Assembly: GCA_947034895.1 (NCBI GenBank)
Contig: OX344762.1
Span: forward strand, 26,764,760 to 26,828,759
Reading direction: 5' to 3'
DNA from: Rhytidiadelphus loreus
Lineage: Eukaryota > Streptophyta > Bryopsida > Hypnales > Hylocomiaceae
DNA: 64,000 nt
Below are positions 35,701-47,639 of the stretch, one piece after another. Made by a program: the position numbers and the translations under genes. The notes below the pieces were generated by a model, which was not told the origin of the DNA, searched no databases, and saw only the letters and a program-made list of their open reading frames with translations. Numbering within the stretch: the stretch's first letter is position 1; each line of letters starts with the position of its first letter.

Positions 35701-37526
35701 ACAAATGATTTCACTTGATATCTAATTTTGTGTAAATTAAGCTTGTAGGAATGCATTTAGCAATACATCTAAGGACAATAATGCAAAAATCCAATGTTCT
35801 TAGTTTTTGATAAGGTTGAAAACCATATTGCACTCAATTTTAATTTAGGTGCATGCAACATCAAATTACAGACAATTATAACACATTTCCATAAACAAGC
35901 AAAACTATCAAAGGTCTAAAGAAATATTCAAATTTGAAATTATCTTTGCATATGAGGAAGCAATTTTTGATTGATCACTATTGTGTGAGAAGGCAAAAAA
36001 ATGAGTGAGACTACATTTAATATAACTCCATCAAATGTGATATTCTTTCATCAATGGCAATTTCTTTAAAATGGCAATATTCCATTATTTTGAATGCATT
36101 TCAAGTGGCGTGGCATGAAATCAAAATCTATACTAGTCCTAGTTTGTGGCCTGAAATTAGACCTTTGTGAAGATATATGTCACAATTTTTGGCTCGGGAA
36201 AGATTGCCAATTTAACAAAATTGAATTTAGCTAAGTTTTCTAATTTCTTTTTAATTAATTAGGGGCAATATATAGTTCATGTATACAAAAATATAAAAAT
36301 TTGAATATCTCATTTGTCAAATTGGAACCATTTCTAATTTTGAGACAAATGAAAGTGCTTATTTATTTATTCATTCATTCATTCATTTATTCTTGCCTTC
36401 GCTCTAAGTGTAAAGCATCCTTTAGTCACACTCCCTTATTAAGAGTTGGGAAATTATTTGTCATTTAGTATATTTGACCAATACATTTGATTACATGGAA
36501 GTGTGACCTTATTTCCTAAATGCTCAATATTAGATAGGCAATGCATGTTTTTAAAAGTGCATTTCATCCAATTGATATTCATTGAGCAAGCTTTGAGAAG
36601 AATTGTGTAGCGTATTAGCGAAGAAAAGAAACAATGCTAATAATATAAATTTATGTAAATGTATATGAATTCAAATGATACAAATGTTACATTTTATCCC
36701 TAAAGTCCTATTGTCCATGTTGAGGACAAAAAGAATTTCAAACACGTTTGATGAGCAAAAAATTTAGCATATTTAGCATTTTTTTTATAAGATATAATAA
36801 TTGATTAGCTTTGTGGGAATGTAATTTTTATTTCAATTAGTGTCCAAGATCAAAATTATACCATAATAAGCCCAAATTTTCAATTTGACAAGTAGCAAAA
36901 GAAATCCACAAAAACTTGAAATCAAAATTAATTTTTTTTCCATAGATTTTATTTTTGACTACATGAAAAGATTTGATTCATTGCATTTGGATTTGTCATG
37001 TGAAGGTTATGGAGTATCTTGTTTTGCGGACATAAAATCATGATATCTTCATTTTGAATGCATTTACTTTGCAATCTATGTGGTCAAAGTTTTTGAAATT
37101 TCTTCCACACATTTTCATACTAGTTTATTGCAAGATCCTAAGGTTCAATATGCAAAAAAAATGATTTTTTAATATGTTGCTTTTTGCAATAGACATGGTA
37201 ATTTTGAGAAGTTTTTTATGGAAAAAAAGGCCTTGGGATTTTAGGGTTAAAAAAACAAACATAAAATGATTCAATGATATAAATATTTTGGAAGAGTTAA
37301 TATTATTTATTATCGTTTTAATAGTAAACTCACTATTTTCTGTTTTAATACTAATGAATAAACAAAAAATTAGTACCACTTTTTATTAACCTAGGAAGGA
37401 CAAGATCTATTACCAAATTCAAAAATTGTTTGATTTATAGACCAATAGGTACATTCTTCATCTCTACAGTCATAAGAAAATAATTTATTGATGATTTAAG
37501 ATGCTATGGCGTTATAGGGTTGCCCC
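35701..37526. other. Intergenic DNA, no gene recognised
   Basis: AT-rich with a small ATTC run (CATTCATTCATTCATT near 36370). Only short frames. No repeat relationship was noticed. Confidence 0.5.
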
Positions 37527-38425
37527 CTAAAGGATTATGACTATGTTTTATTGAAACAAAACTCTAAAACTACCATTTTTAGTGTAGAAAGCTACAATAA
37601 AAAATAATAATTTTGTAGCATATCCAATGTAAGATCTTGCGTAAGGCTTATATGACAATGTGTGGAATTTTTTTTAGAAACTTTGACCATTTAGATTGTA
37701 AGATGTTAATATTCAAAGTAAATTTTTTTTGGTTTTAACCAAAAAATTCACGGTTTTGAGACTTTGAATCTAATTAACTTAAATTTTTTGTACTATTGTA
37801 TATAGTTTTGAGGTTTAAATCTTTATGGTCAAGAATTGAGTTGACAATTTAAAGATTTTAAAACTAATAATTTTCACACTTTAAAAAATTGTTAAGTAGA
37901 AATAAATACAAAATAGAAGGAAAAATTAAATCACAAATAGTTATAAAACGAAATTGAAACATGTCAATTCTAATGGTAAGATTGTTGTAGCAAGTAATCT
38001 ACATGCGATGACAATTTGTTTTGAAAAATTGTGAAAATTGAGCTTTGAAAGGAACCATAAACAATACTTTTTAGAAAAATGCTTTGATTACTTAGAAGAC
38101 AAGACTCATCACTTTGACATAACTAATCCAAATTGCACGAATAAAATCTTTCCCGAAATAGACATGAATATAATTTTGTAAAGGATTTAAAAAAAATAAA
38201 ATTGATTGAGTTTTCTTTGGATCTAGTGTCAAGCATTTTGAGTTTAGGAAGGCATAATTTTTTTTCCTCTATAACAATTGAAATAAAAATTATATTCCTC
38301 CAAAGCAAGTACATTCTCTTACCTCCAAAAGAAGTTTCAAGAACTCATTGTCAAATTTGACACCATAAGAACCTACCCGAAAAATTTTTAAACCCATTTG
38401 AAGACTTTGAATCTTTGGGGGTTAA
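37527..38425. mobile_element. Long TTAACCCCT-type element, second sequence class
   Basis: Starts TTGCCCCCTAAAGGATTATG and ends CTTTGGGGGTTAAAAT, an imperfect inverted pair. The interior matches 50957 onward: TGACTATGTT, AGATTGTAAGAT, CAATTCTAATGGTAAGATTG against CAATCTCAATGGTTGCAGTG, and GAAAATTGAG. No coding capacity. Confidence 0.65.
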
Positions 38426-38931
38426 AATCCTTTAAATTTCCACAAAATAGAGCCCCCACTAATAAGATATTACTGAATACTACAAATAGAATCCTTCTCC
38501 AAGTCATTAAAAGAATTTTTCAATCCTAACTTTAGCAATTTGACACAAAGAGCCTAATATATACAGCATGTTTCTTATTGGGCTCCATTTGCATAAGACA
38601 GGATGACCTATTTTCATGAATGTGCTCACTGATGTAGTCTTAACAACTTCATTTTTGTGTGACAAATAACACATTGACACCTAATGTAGTTGCTAAGAGT
38701 AGTTTTTAATTTTGTGCTTCTCAAAAATAGGTTTGTCTATATATCAAGAACAATTTGGACTATAATCTATATTTCCTTAATTTCTACTAATTCCAAACTT
38801 GATGATAAAATAGCAAAAAATAGTGCTATCTTCATTATTTCTATTCCTTCACTAGAGAAAATTATCCCTACACCATTGTTCAATTGGACATATGCTAAAA
38901 TGCTTAACATTGTTGAAAACAAGTTGTTTAC

Positions 38932-39505
38932 ATTAACCCTGGAGCGCTTCGACGTCCAATTTTTGGACAATGTACAGATTCAAAATTACTTCTTTTCATT
39001 ACAACTTGGATGAAAGTCATCCTATTTTTTAGAGATACTTTTTGAAGTTGTGACCCTATCCAAGGGTTGGATTTGATGTTACTAGAGCACATATTTTTCT
39101 AAAACTACAAATGTGGAAGTATGTGAAGTGGTTCACTTGCGTTGACCCTAGTTCAAACTTGGAATTGCAAAAATGAGGTTATAGACTCAAAGATAAAAAA
39201 AAAATTCAAAAGATTTCATGTCAAGAGAATCTCATTTCAAATCCTTTCCAACAAAATTTACCTCAAAAATGATAATATTTTGCTTGTAATTGAATTTTGA
39301 AGGAATTTTGAATTTTTCCTTTCAAAATTTATAGAAAAATATTTGCGATAGCATTGGTGAATCTAACTGTATGGATAGAATCTAAAACTAAAAGTCTACA
39401 ACTTCTATTTGCACCTCAATTCCATAATATTCTTCCAAATAGTACTTTATGATGAATTTTACGAAATTTTCAATTTTGAAGATGAGTCTAGACGCTTAGG
39501 GGTTA
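38932..39505. mobile_element. 570-bp TTAACCC-type element, copy 1
   Basis: Strongly similar to 57588-58168 in the same orientation, roughly 90 percent or more by eye. It starts TTAACCCTGGAGCGCTTC and ends AGACGCTTAGGGGTTAA, a clear inverted terminal pair. Shared interior includes TATCCAAGGGTTGGATTTG and CAAATAGTACTTTATGATGA. Frames are short. The high identity suggests the most recent activity among the families seen here. Confidence 0.85.
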
Positions 39506-39506
39506 A

Positions 39507-39605
39507 ACAAGAACAATGTGACCATGAGGCATTGTCCTAGATGAACAACAATATTAGTTTATTGATAGTGGATAGTTGAGGAAACTAAACAAAGAAAACA
39601 TTGAA
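39507..39605. repeat. Short dispersed repeat abutting the 570-bp element
   Basis: ACAAGAACAATGTGACCATG, GCATTGTCCTAGATGAAC and GATAGTGGATAG recur in diverged form at 22045-22135. It begins immediately after the terminal GGGGTTAAA of the 570-bp element, which may have used it as a target. Confidence 0.6.
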
Positions 39606-39786
39606 TCAATGATATGCAAAAAAATATATAAATATATAAAATTAAATAAGTAAGTACGACCCCTCCATTTGAACATTTGAACATGAAGAGAGGTCTGACT
39701 AGTTGGACCAACCCAAACTTAATTGTGTTGTGTAGTGTGAATGTGGTTGTTAATAGGATTTGGAAACTTGGATTTGGAAATTTAAG

Positions 39787-39861
39787 TCTTCAAAGAATGG
39801 AGATGCGGCACTCTCTTGTTGGCTTGTGGACGCTTGTGGAATGTCCATTCTTTGAAGATTG
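39787..39861. repeat. Short inverted repeat, 15-bp stems
   Basis: TCTTCAAAGAATGGA and TCCATTCTTTGAAGA are exact inverted copies separated by about 45 bases. It lies inside an unassigned 61-codon plus-strand frame. It could form a cruciform or RNA hairpin. Confidence 0.75.
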
Positions 39862-40084
39862 AAAATGGGGATTATTCTCCTCCGGAGGTGAAGAATGAGC
39901 GTACGTGAAGAAGTTTATGTTTTACCCCTGAAGTGCCGCTTTCACCCCAAAAGTGTTGCTTGTTTTCACCGTTGTCATTGCCAACTGCATTGAACTCCTC
40001 TAGACACCATGCTTTGGCACCCGCTTTCACCCCAATTGTGTTGAATTCACTTGTAGACAATTGATTTTCATTTCTCCACCCCCC

Positions 40085-40345
40085 CTCAAAAGGGGCGTGT
40101 CACACCTTCTTCATGGAGAATGGTTCCCTATTGGCTCCTCTTTTTCACTACTCCATACCTTTTCAATATTCTTCATAAAAGTTTCATTTTGGGAGAAGGT
40201 GTGGCACAACCCCTGACTATTCTCAAAAGGGGCGTTGTCACACCTTCTTCATGAAAAAGGCAACTCTTATTGGCTCCTCTGTTTTCACTCCGTACCTTCT
40301 CATTCTTCATAGAAGTTTTATTCTCGGAGAAGGTGCGACAACCGA
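40085..40345. repeat. 137-bp tandem duplication
   Basis: Units start at 40085 and 40222 with CTCAAAAGGGGCG. They share TCACACCTTCTTCATG, ATTGGCTCCTCT, TTCTTCATA-AAGTTT and GGAGAAGGTG.G. Non-coding. Confidence 0.85.
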
Positions 40346-42146
40346 CCCCTCACGGCGCCTATCCCAAAGACAGAACCAACAAAGAAAATCCCTGTTGTAG
40401 AAATCAAGGCTATGAAAAAGCCCACCCAGCCAGGGGCTTTCTCAAATCCTCAAAATCCAATCACTGAAGTCAGTGCCTCATCAATATGGGCAGCACTTTC
40501 TCATCCACTTTCTCATGTACTTTTTCATCCATTTTTAAAAAGTCTGTAAATAGGATAGGATAGGCCCCCTCCTAATAATTAGTGCAGGTACATTATTAGA
40601 TAAGACTAAAACCCTAGTTGGGCCGTAGGCACTAGCTAGCTGACTCATCATTCCCGACACCCCCCTCTTCCATGTCAGCTAAACCGTCAGCAGCCACGCT
40701 GGCATCAAGCTTATCATCGTTATCATCATTAAGCTTATTATTAAGCTTACCTAGATTAGCATTCTGAAAATTAATTTAATTTAATGTTAATTTTAATTTT
40801 AGGAAAGTTATCGAATCAAATATGCAAAGAGAAAAAAGAAAACCTGAAAAAATTGGGAATACAATCAATCAATGTTGGGGGAGAATTGCTGGTTAGTTCA
40901 TTGTCATTGTGTTAGCTGGTGGAATAGGGCTAAGAACATTCAAGAACATTCAAGAATTATTTGTGATGAACAAGAGAGCATTTGGACGAAACCTTGGCTT
41001 GAAGCCTTAGTTCATCATCAAAGACATCCTCTGCTACTTTTCCTTTTTTTTTATCTTTCAAAAGTTCATGAATCAAATACACAAAGAGAAGAGGAAAAAA
41101 GGAATATGACCACCCTAATTCACACCAAAAATTTCTCCACTTTCAAAGCATGCAGAAATATCAACTTGCAACTTGACCGAGATACCCCAAATCCAAAAAA
41201 CACGATGAGACTTGTGAGATTGTGTGCAAACGATATCGGAGTTTGGTATTCCTGAGAACAACCAAAGGTACTTACATAGCTTCGTTCTTCCACATCAATA
41301 CTGACTTTTTCCTTCACTGAAGTTCAATCCATAACATCACATTATTCTCTCTTTAAGAAACGACATATCATCAATGCCTCAGCGGGTAGCCCAGACAAAC
41401 GCTTGGACTTTTAAAAGGAGGGTACTCTTAACAATTAGCATGTTGAATGGTAGACCAAAATTAGTTGAGCAAGTTGGAGACAATGGCATTGAACAAGCAA
41501 ACACACGTCACTGGAAGCACTTGACACGTTCAAGAGTTAACACACGTAGCTAGAGTGTATTTCACGAACATTGTATATGAGTATGGTGTAACTTGCTGGT
41601 CTCTTTTTGCTAGGGTTGATCTAAGGCTTAGAAATGAGAAGTATTATAGTTTATATAATATCCTCTTTTTGCGCAGACAGAGAGAGAGACAATCAACTTA
41701 GACCTTGTTCGTAGACTAGCATAACTTAAGAATAAAAGAGAATGTTCGTCAAAAGTCCCACATCGAAGTCTACAAGACATTGAAATCAACACGAAACTAC
41801 ATAGCACATACTCAGTCAAGCTAACGTGACGGTGACAGTGAAAGAGTTACCTTGCACAACGGACTTGGCATTACGATTAATTTACTTACACCATCACCTC
41901 CACCCCACCCCCATAAAATTCCATGCTAAACACATGCTAAACACGCCAAGTTTACCTCATTATAACCCTGCATACAATTTCCAAGAATCCTGTTTACACC
42001 TCCCTCAGAAGATCACTCCCCTAATTTACACATGAAGACCATATCCTGCACTAGTAAACCTGTACTAGGACCTAAGTATATGGTTGTTTATACATGAGCT
42101 GCAACAAACGCAGCTGCAAATGGATGCAATGGAATATGGATCAGTG
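40346..42146. other. Intergenic DNA, 3' flank of the BRCT gene
   Basis: No gene recognised. A 127-codon plus-strand frame at 40872-41255 has no family motif. AAGCTTATCATCGTTATCATC near 40710 is partly repeated nearby (shown as AAGCTTA x3). GAGAGAGAGA near 41680 is a short dinucleotide run. The last 100-200 bases before 42147 should hold the 3' UTR of the minus-strand BRCT gene. Confidence 0.4.
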
Positions 42147-45100
42147 TCACGAGCCTAGCCAGAGGTCGTAGATATGGCTGGTGGGATCTTGGTTCGCCCT
42201 CTTCAGCCCTTCGAATTGTAAGCGACTGCCGAGGAATTGGTGTCGCAGCATAGACACATGGCCAAGCTCGTTCAGGTCTGGGGAAGAGTACAAAGCGCGC
42301 AGTCGATCGGCGTGCTTGGAGTCCGTGTGCAGGGCTGCTTCCACTTCGGCTGGGGACAGGGGTTCCTGTTGAAACCACAATTCAGGAGAGTGCAAAGACA
42401 TGCGTTCCGAAGTAAAAGAATCTGAATGTAAATTCGCATGTATACTTTGAAGGGAAGAGACCCCAAATGTGTACAACAAGTAGTTCATGGACAAGATGTA
42501 GATTCTAATCTACACTCGAAGAAAAATCGAATGTAAGCAACAAATATTTCATGAACCAATCACATTTAGAAGTTGAAATGCTTTTCTTGAATACTAAACC
42601 CAAATGTGATCAACCAAATCTAAACCTTAAACCCTACCAAATGTGATAATTTTTTTGGATCTAGCAGACGTTGAATCCAAGGCGCACAACTATCAAATGT
42701 GATCAATAAACATTTGATGGACCAATCACAAGGATAAGATTTTTAGCACATTTGCAATCTGCTATGTGAATCCAAACTAAACTTCGCTGGGAAGGGCATG
42801 GGCTTGCAGGGTAGGTCGAAGGATGTTTGGAAGGATGCTTGGAAGAGCGCAAGCTTACTTTCATGCATTTCCCTGTATATCATATGATTTGGCATGAACG
42901 GGTGGATCTGCTTTACGAGGTGATTTCTAAACAAGACTATGATATTCTATGTGAAATCCAAGATGGAAAGGAAGAGAATTTTGCAATTTGAAAGTGCTCT
43001 CTACAAAGGAAGTGTCGAAATGCGAGCTTTCCATTCCACAAGAAGAGGCAATTCTCAAGCGTGAATAGCAACCCCCGGGTAGTATTTCTGAGACGAGATT
43101 TTGGGGCTCAGAATTGCACAGGGTTAAATGTGAAATGAAATAGGGATACCTCATACTAGAAGTTGAGAGCTATGACACCCCTAATTTATGTTTCTATGCG
43201 AACAGTTTGTAACGAGCACATAAAAAGTATGAGTTTAGGGTTAGGGTTTAGGGTTAACAAGTGTTGTTGCCGTACCTGATAAAATGCGTAGACGAGGTTG
43301 ATGATCTGCTCCCTGGTGAAGCCGTTTTCGCTGAAGAATGTCTGCGATGAAGGACCCAGCTCGGAGAATCGGTCGATGGGGAACACGATGGTCAAGAAGG
43401 CACCTCGAAATACAATCTCCCGCTTGTCACTGCGACATTTCAATTTGATCACTTTCCTTGACCTCAGACCCAACTGCAAAGTTTACCCTATTAAACGCCT
43501 TAATCCTTTTATGAATTTTTGTACATTTTTGCTTAAATCATTGTTCAAATACATTCTTTATCCCATTTTCATCAAATGGTCATATAGGAAGATTGTCTTA
43601 TAAAAGATTCCAATTGTTGCTTTAGATGAGAAATTACTTGGACACAAGATTGGTCAAAAACACTATGTTCATCTTCCAGAATACAGACTTCAAAGCGCTT
43701 AGAGGTTGACCCTAAATCCTCTAAACATCTATCGTTTGGGACACATTTCATCACATTCTAGCATTGGCACTCAACTAGATATCACAGGGAAGTGTGATTA
43801 CCGCAAATCAAAGAGCAAAAGGGAGGGCATGATAGTTATGAAATTCCACATCTCATGGCATGATATTCTGCTGCAAGTTTGAGATGCTTACCTTCTGCTG
43901 AGAGGTTTTGTGTAGATGTCTGTTCCAAGAGCTTCGTCCAAAGGGTCCTGATAGTGAGACTCATTGTGATGGATTCCATGACCAACCTCTAATGCATTGC
44001 CATTTCCCACCAAAACCTTTCCTGTGTTGTTGGTATACAATTGGGCAGTGGCAGGGGTATCGGACACTATCCAAAAGATCGAGTCCAAGAGGCTTGTCGG
44101 TGTGTTAAGTCGAGGGAGGGTTCTACAAGGCTGCATACATCCACACAAAGATCAATTTCCTCTCCATTTCAATATTGGTAAGAACCCCTACTTGTGCCAC
44201 TTTGAAGCCACTTTGCAGCAATTGAGAACATTTGAAATGGACACTATTGATACATAGTGGCATGAATAGGGTCTCTTTAACTTAGTGAAAAAATTGTATC
44301 ACTCTCGAACCACATCACACAAGTAGAGCAAGTTAGCTAATTTGATAATTGAGATGATTAACCCCAAAATACTCAATAGGTTGTATTTTAGATGATGGAC
44401 ACAATGATTTTGGGGTGACTTTCTGTGCAAGTAACCTCTCATTCATAGAAAGTAATGCTTGGTCAATATGATCAATTTTATGAAATTGATGTAGATAATA
44501 TACTATTTATAAAGTTGTTAGTAAAAAAAATTAAATTAAAAAAAAAAATTGGGAATGAAAAGGACAAGTCCCATTAGAAAGTTGGAAGCACATATTTGTA
44601 AGCTAATCAATGGGGAGTTCGACTTTCAACTTAGCAAACTACTGATACTTAGTTGGTGTGGGTTTAGCATTTCCATAGGCACGGTTAGTTAATTGGCGAA
44701 TTGAATGTAAATTTATTGCAAATTAGTTAAAGGAAATTGGCATCAATTAGGTAATAGACACAAGTTGTGGGCAGAGTGGGGCATTTAATAATAAATTCCA
44801 ATTAGCTAAAATTGGTAATTGGAACTTGTACACGGGGCCTAATCTGGCTATTACAACAGATTCGTTTGAATGCCAAATTAAAAATCGAATCCATGTTCAC
44901 AACCAAGTCCACGTGCAGAAACCCTAAATTCACTAAAGAGCGCCTCTCACGACCTTGTGCCAGAACTAGCACCCCTAAACCCTAAACCCTAAAAACTTGA
45001 AACTTGAAACCCTTGTAAATAAGTAAAGATTTGTTTTCGATCCTACCTGCATACGAGGCCCTCGTCTTCGACGAACGCCTTCCTTTGCAGCAGATGCTTT

Positions 45101-47376
45101 TTTCTCTCGTTCTTCAACAGTGACCGCTGCTGCTCTGTTGCCATCGGGGTGCACCGTGAAGTTTCCGAGTGAACTCTGCGATAACAAGATCAATTTTCGG
45201 GTGCACAAAACAGTCACAGAATATGCAAGTATTAACCGATGATTGCATAAGTCTATGAATGGTTACAATTCCAAACACGATTAACACAAAGCAATTAAAT
45301 TGGGAATTTCAGAATAGGAGCTCAGGTGGCCTACTTTGTTGTTGTGCTTCCCCTTTTTCTTCCAATCCAAAAGAAGGTCGGCCACATCTCGTGCGAGATC
45401 GGCTGAGTATTGGACGCAGCGCAATGGGAAGCCATCTCGAGCAGACATAATCCACATTGGCTGGAAAACCAAAATCACTCTCCGGAGTTAGCATTAGAAT
45501 AGATGCAGGAGATTGCAGAGAAAAATCACTCAATTTCCTGTATCCGTCTATACAATTGTTCATAAAGTGATCCCCCCAAAAAACCCAAAGGAAAATTAAT
45601 CACATTAAACCCTTCCAAATGTAACACAATTTACCACAATTTGGTATAAATAAACCCTGCCAATTGTAACCCTATTCCATTTTGAATGCAATTCCTACCA
45701 ATCTTTGATGAGGTTCAGATTTGTGGGGGTAACGTTTTCATCTAGTGTGACCAAATGTTTGGAGAGTAGCTCGCAATTTGGAGGTTGAATGAAAGAAGGC
45801 AACGAGCTTACAGAGACAAGATGCAGATTGAGACCAATGTACTTGGAGATCGTTTCGGATTCACAAACAACATGAGTCGCCTTCGACCAATTCTCCACAC
45901 ATGTGGCGCCCCATGAATCCGCCGCTTCCTGTGCCTGCGAATTACAAACAAAACAAAACAAAACATAAACCCCCAAAACCCTAATTCGAAATTCAGATGT
46001 GTCAGATGTTGATGGCCAACCTAATGAAAGAGGTTCTTGATGGCCAACCTTGAGTTGCAAGTCACGAGGAAGGGCAGGATCGATGAAGAAGCGAGCTCCA
46101 GCGAGCGCATGACACGATTTGTCCGTGGCGAGCGAGGAATGGGGAGTGCGAGGCATGCTGGTGGAGTTTCGCAAGGAGCCTCCGGAACTGTTGGCCAAGG
46201 AGATCGGCTGCAAGCGCACCGCGGCTTCCATGTCCTGATTGTCTGCGGATGGAAATTTACGACGGTTGCTGCTGAGCACGGCAGCTGGCAAAGGGTCGTG
46301 ATTGTCGTGCGAAAGCGCGAGGTTCCTGGGCACCACATAGATCGATTCGTCCAACCGCACTGCAAACACGCCAACGGCTTCATATCAATTGAATCTGATG
46401 CAACTGGATTGTAGTCGCACACAATCGGTAAAACTCTAAACTACAAATTCGATTGATTCGGCTCTACGGCAGTTGAAGCTGCTACAACTGGATTAAAATC
46501 CCTCGAAATTGTTAAACCCTGAACGACCAATTTCATTGACCCCGCTCCACATCAGTTGAAGCTACTACAACTGGATTCTAGTCTCTCACAATTGTTAAAA
46601 CCCTAAACGACCAATTCGACTGATCCTATAGTAAAATCGAATCATTCAAATGAGACCAATTCTCATTGATCACCAGCCTTAATGAAGAGCAATGCATGTG
46701 TTGTGGTCCTTTAGGAAATTCCACCAGCTTACCGTTTTGCTTCACACAATCCTCAAACCACGACATGATGACAACGTGTAAGCCCCTGTGCACGCCGTGC
46801 TTTAACGCGTGCTCGTACTTGCGACCGCTACAATTGTGTGCGAAGTCAAAGAATTAATGTTATGAGACGAACATGCAAACGGAAACTAAGAATACAATCA
46901 CGCGTATGAAAATATTACGAACAATTGAAGAGGATATTTGAACTACGAGATGAGTGCAGTTGACGTGAAGATCGCGGCTGTACTGGCCGCCCATGCGCTC
47001 CGTCGTAATCTGCACCTCCCGCCTTGCCTCTGCAAACCACCATCACGCACTCAGCTTCAATTCAAATCCTACAGCAGCAAGGTTGTGTCCCCAAATCAGA
47101 GATGAATCCCAGGATTAGAATCTGACCTCTAGAGAATCCCGTAACGCAGATGACAACTCCAAGAAACGGTTTGCTGTCCGAGAGCGACAGATGCGCAAGG
47201 GGATTCTCTGAGAATACGTCCGTCGACAAGCGAGCCAAGCCTTCCAATTGAACAGGTTTGCTTCGACGCTCGGGCTTGGTAGCAGGCATGCCATTGCGAA
47301 ACGAGGGGGATGCAGCACGCGCACTGGGAGATTTGGACTTCATCGCTTTCTTCGAGTTTCCCACACTTCCACTCAT
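42147..47376 (-). CDS. Tandem-BRCT-domain protein, probable DNA-damage/repair factor
   Basis: Ten exons join in frame on the minus strand: 47376-47127, 47029-46938, 46835-46733, 46359-46049, 45934-45812, 45460-45335, 45175-45047, 44130-43892, 43462-43276 and 42365-42147, giving 592 residues. An in-frame TGA nine bases upstream fixes the start. BRCT1 (about 71-150) has FLGVVICVTGFS, MGGQYSRDLHVNCTHLVVQ, GRKYEHALKHG and the BRCT tryptophan in IMSWFEDCVKQ (W140). BRCT2 (about 230-300) has GARFFIDP, ATHVVC, SKYIGLNLHLVSPMWIMS (W296). Residues 300-592 include a basic KEGVRRRRGPR stretch near 370 and no domain I know. BRCT pairs bind phosphoproteins in nuclear DNA-damage signalling, so that role is inferred from the domain. 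Plants have several such genes and I cannot assign the orthologue. Intron 2 is AT-AC (U12-like). The 43462 acceptor was chosen because it alone keeps frame. The other introns are GT-AG. Confidence 0.88.
43234..43255. repeat. Telomere-type TTTAGGG block in the last intron of the BRCT gene
   Basis: TTTAGGGTTAGGGTTTAGGG is three units of the plant telomere repeat, one shortened. It lies 20 bases from the exon 9 edge (43276), inside the intron 42366-43275. Confidence 0.85.
43483..43715. mobile_element. Short TTAACCCCT-type element inside a BRCT-gene intron
   Basis: Starts CCCTATTAAACGCCTTAATCC and ends AAGCGCTTAGAGGTTGACCC, shown in part. The interior ACATTTTTGCTTAAATC matches the short elements at 27803, 28947 and 57248. 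It fills most of intron 43463-43891 and begins about 10 bases from the exon 9 acceptor region, so it may influence splicing. Confidence 0.65.
44973..44993. repeat. Telomere-type CCCTAAA block in a BRCT-gene intron
   Basis: Three exact CCCTAAA units in intron 44131-45046, opposite in orientation to the block at 43234-43255. Confidence 0.9.
46386..46633. repeat. 83-bp tandem repeat, three copies, inside BRCT-gene intron 3
   Basis: Units start at 46386, 46470 and 46553. Each has a CAGTTGAAGCTGCTACAACT-like start (first unit CAATTGAATCTGATGCAACT), then TGTTAAA-CCCTAAACGACC and a CGACTGATCC-type end. They fill about two-thirds of intron 46360-46732. Confidence 0.85.
46836..46937 (-). other. Probable U12-type AT-AC intron of the BRCT gene
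   Basis: On the minus strand the intron starts ATATCCTC at 46937 (U12 consensus ATATCCTT). It has the branch-site-like TTCTTTGAC at 46853-46845 (consensus TTCCTTRAY) and ends CACAC at 46836. The presumed branch A (46846) is 10 bases from the intron end, the usual U12 spacing. Removing it joins ...THLVVQ to NCSGRKYEHALK in frame and restores the BRCT fold. The other GT-AG pairs I tried are out of frame or delete the conserved GRK segment. Confidence 0.8.
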
Positions 47377-47639
47377 GGAGAATCAACAACTACAAAACGA
47401 GGAACTCCGACACCTCCATATCCCCAGTGTAACTGCAATCCATACCCGAATCTCCACAACAATCCGCTCACAGAACTCACCTCTTACTCAATCTTACTCC
47501 CTCAAATCCAGTCCATAGTTCCGCCAAACTACCCAAATCTAACTAAACGATCTCCAAAGCCGCAACCTAAATCCAGCCAGATGCAAACCCACTCCCCACA
47601 CGCAGATCCACGTCCATACACAACAAAATCCACTTAAAC

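Noticed and set aside
43888..44257. Plus-strand frames opposite BRCT exon 8
   Set aside because: These are shadows of the minus-strand coding exon, which has consistent splice phase.
45695..46369. 224-codon continuous minus-strand frame as a single exon
   Set aside because: It reads through the 114-base intron 45935-46048 and past the exon 5 donor at 45811. The stretch between has non-coding composition, and splicing gives a better BRCT2.
46835..46938. GT-AG alternatives for BRCT intron 2
   Set aside because: The GT sites near 46950 pair only with acceptors that shift frame or delete the conserved GRK segment.
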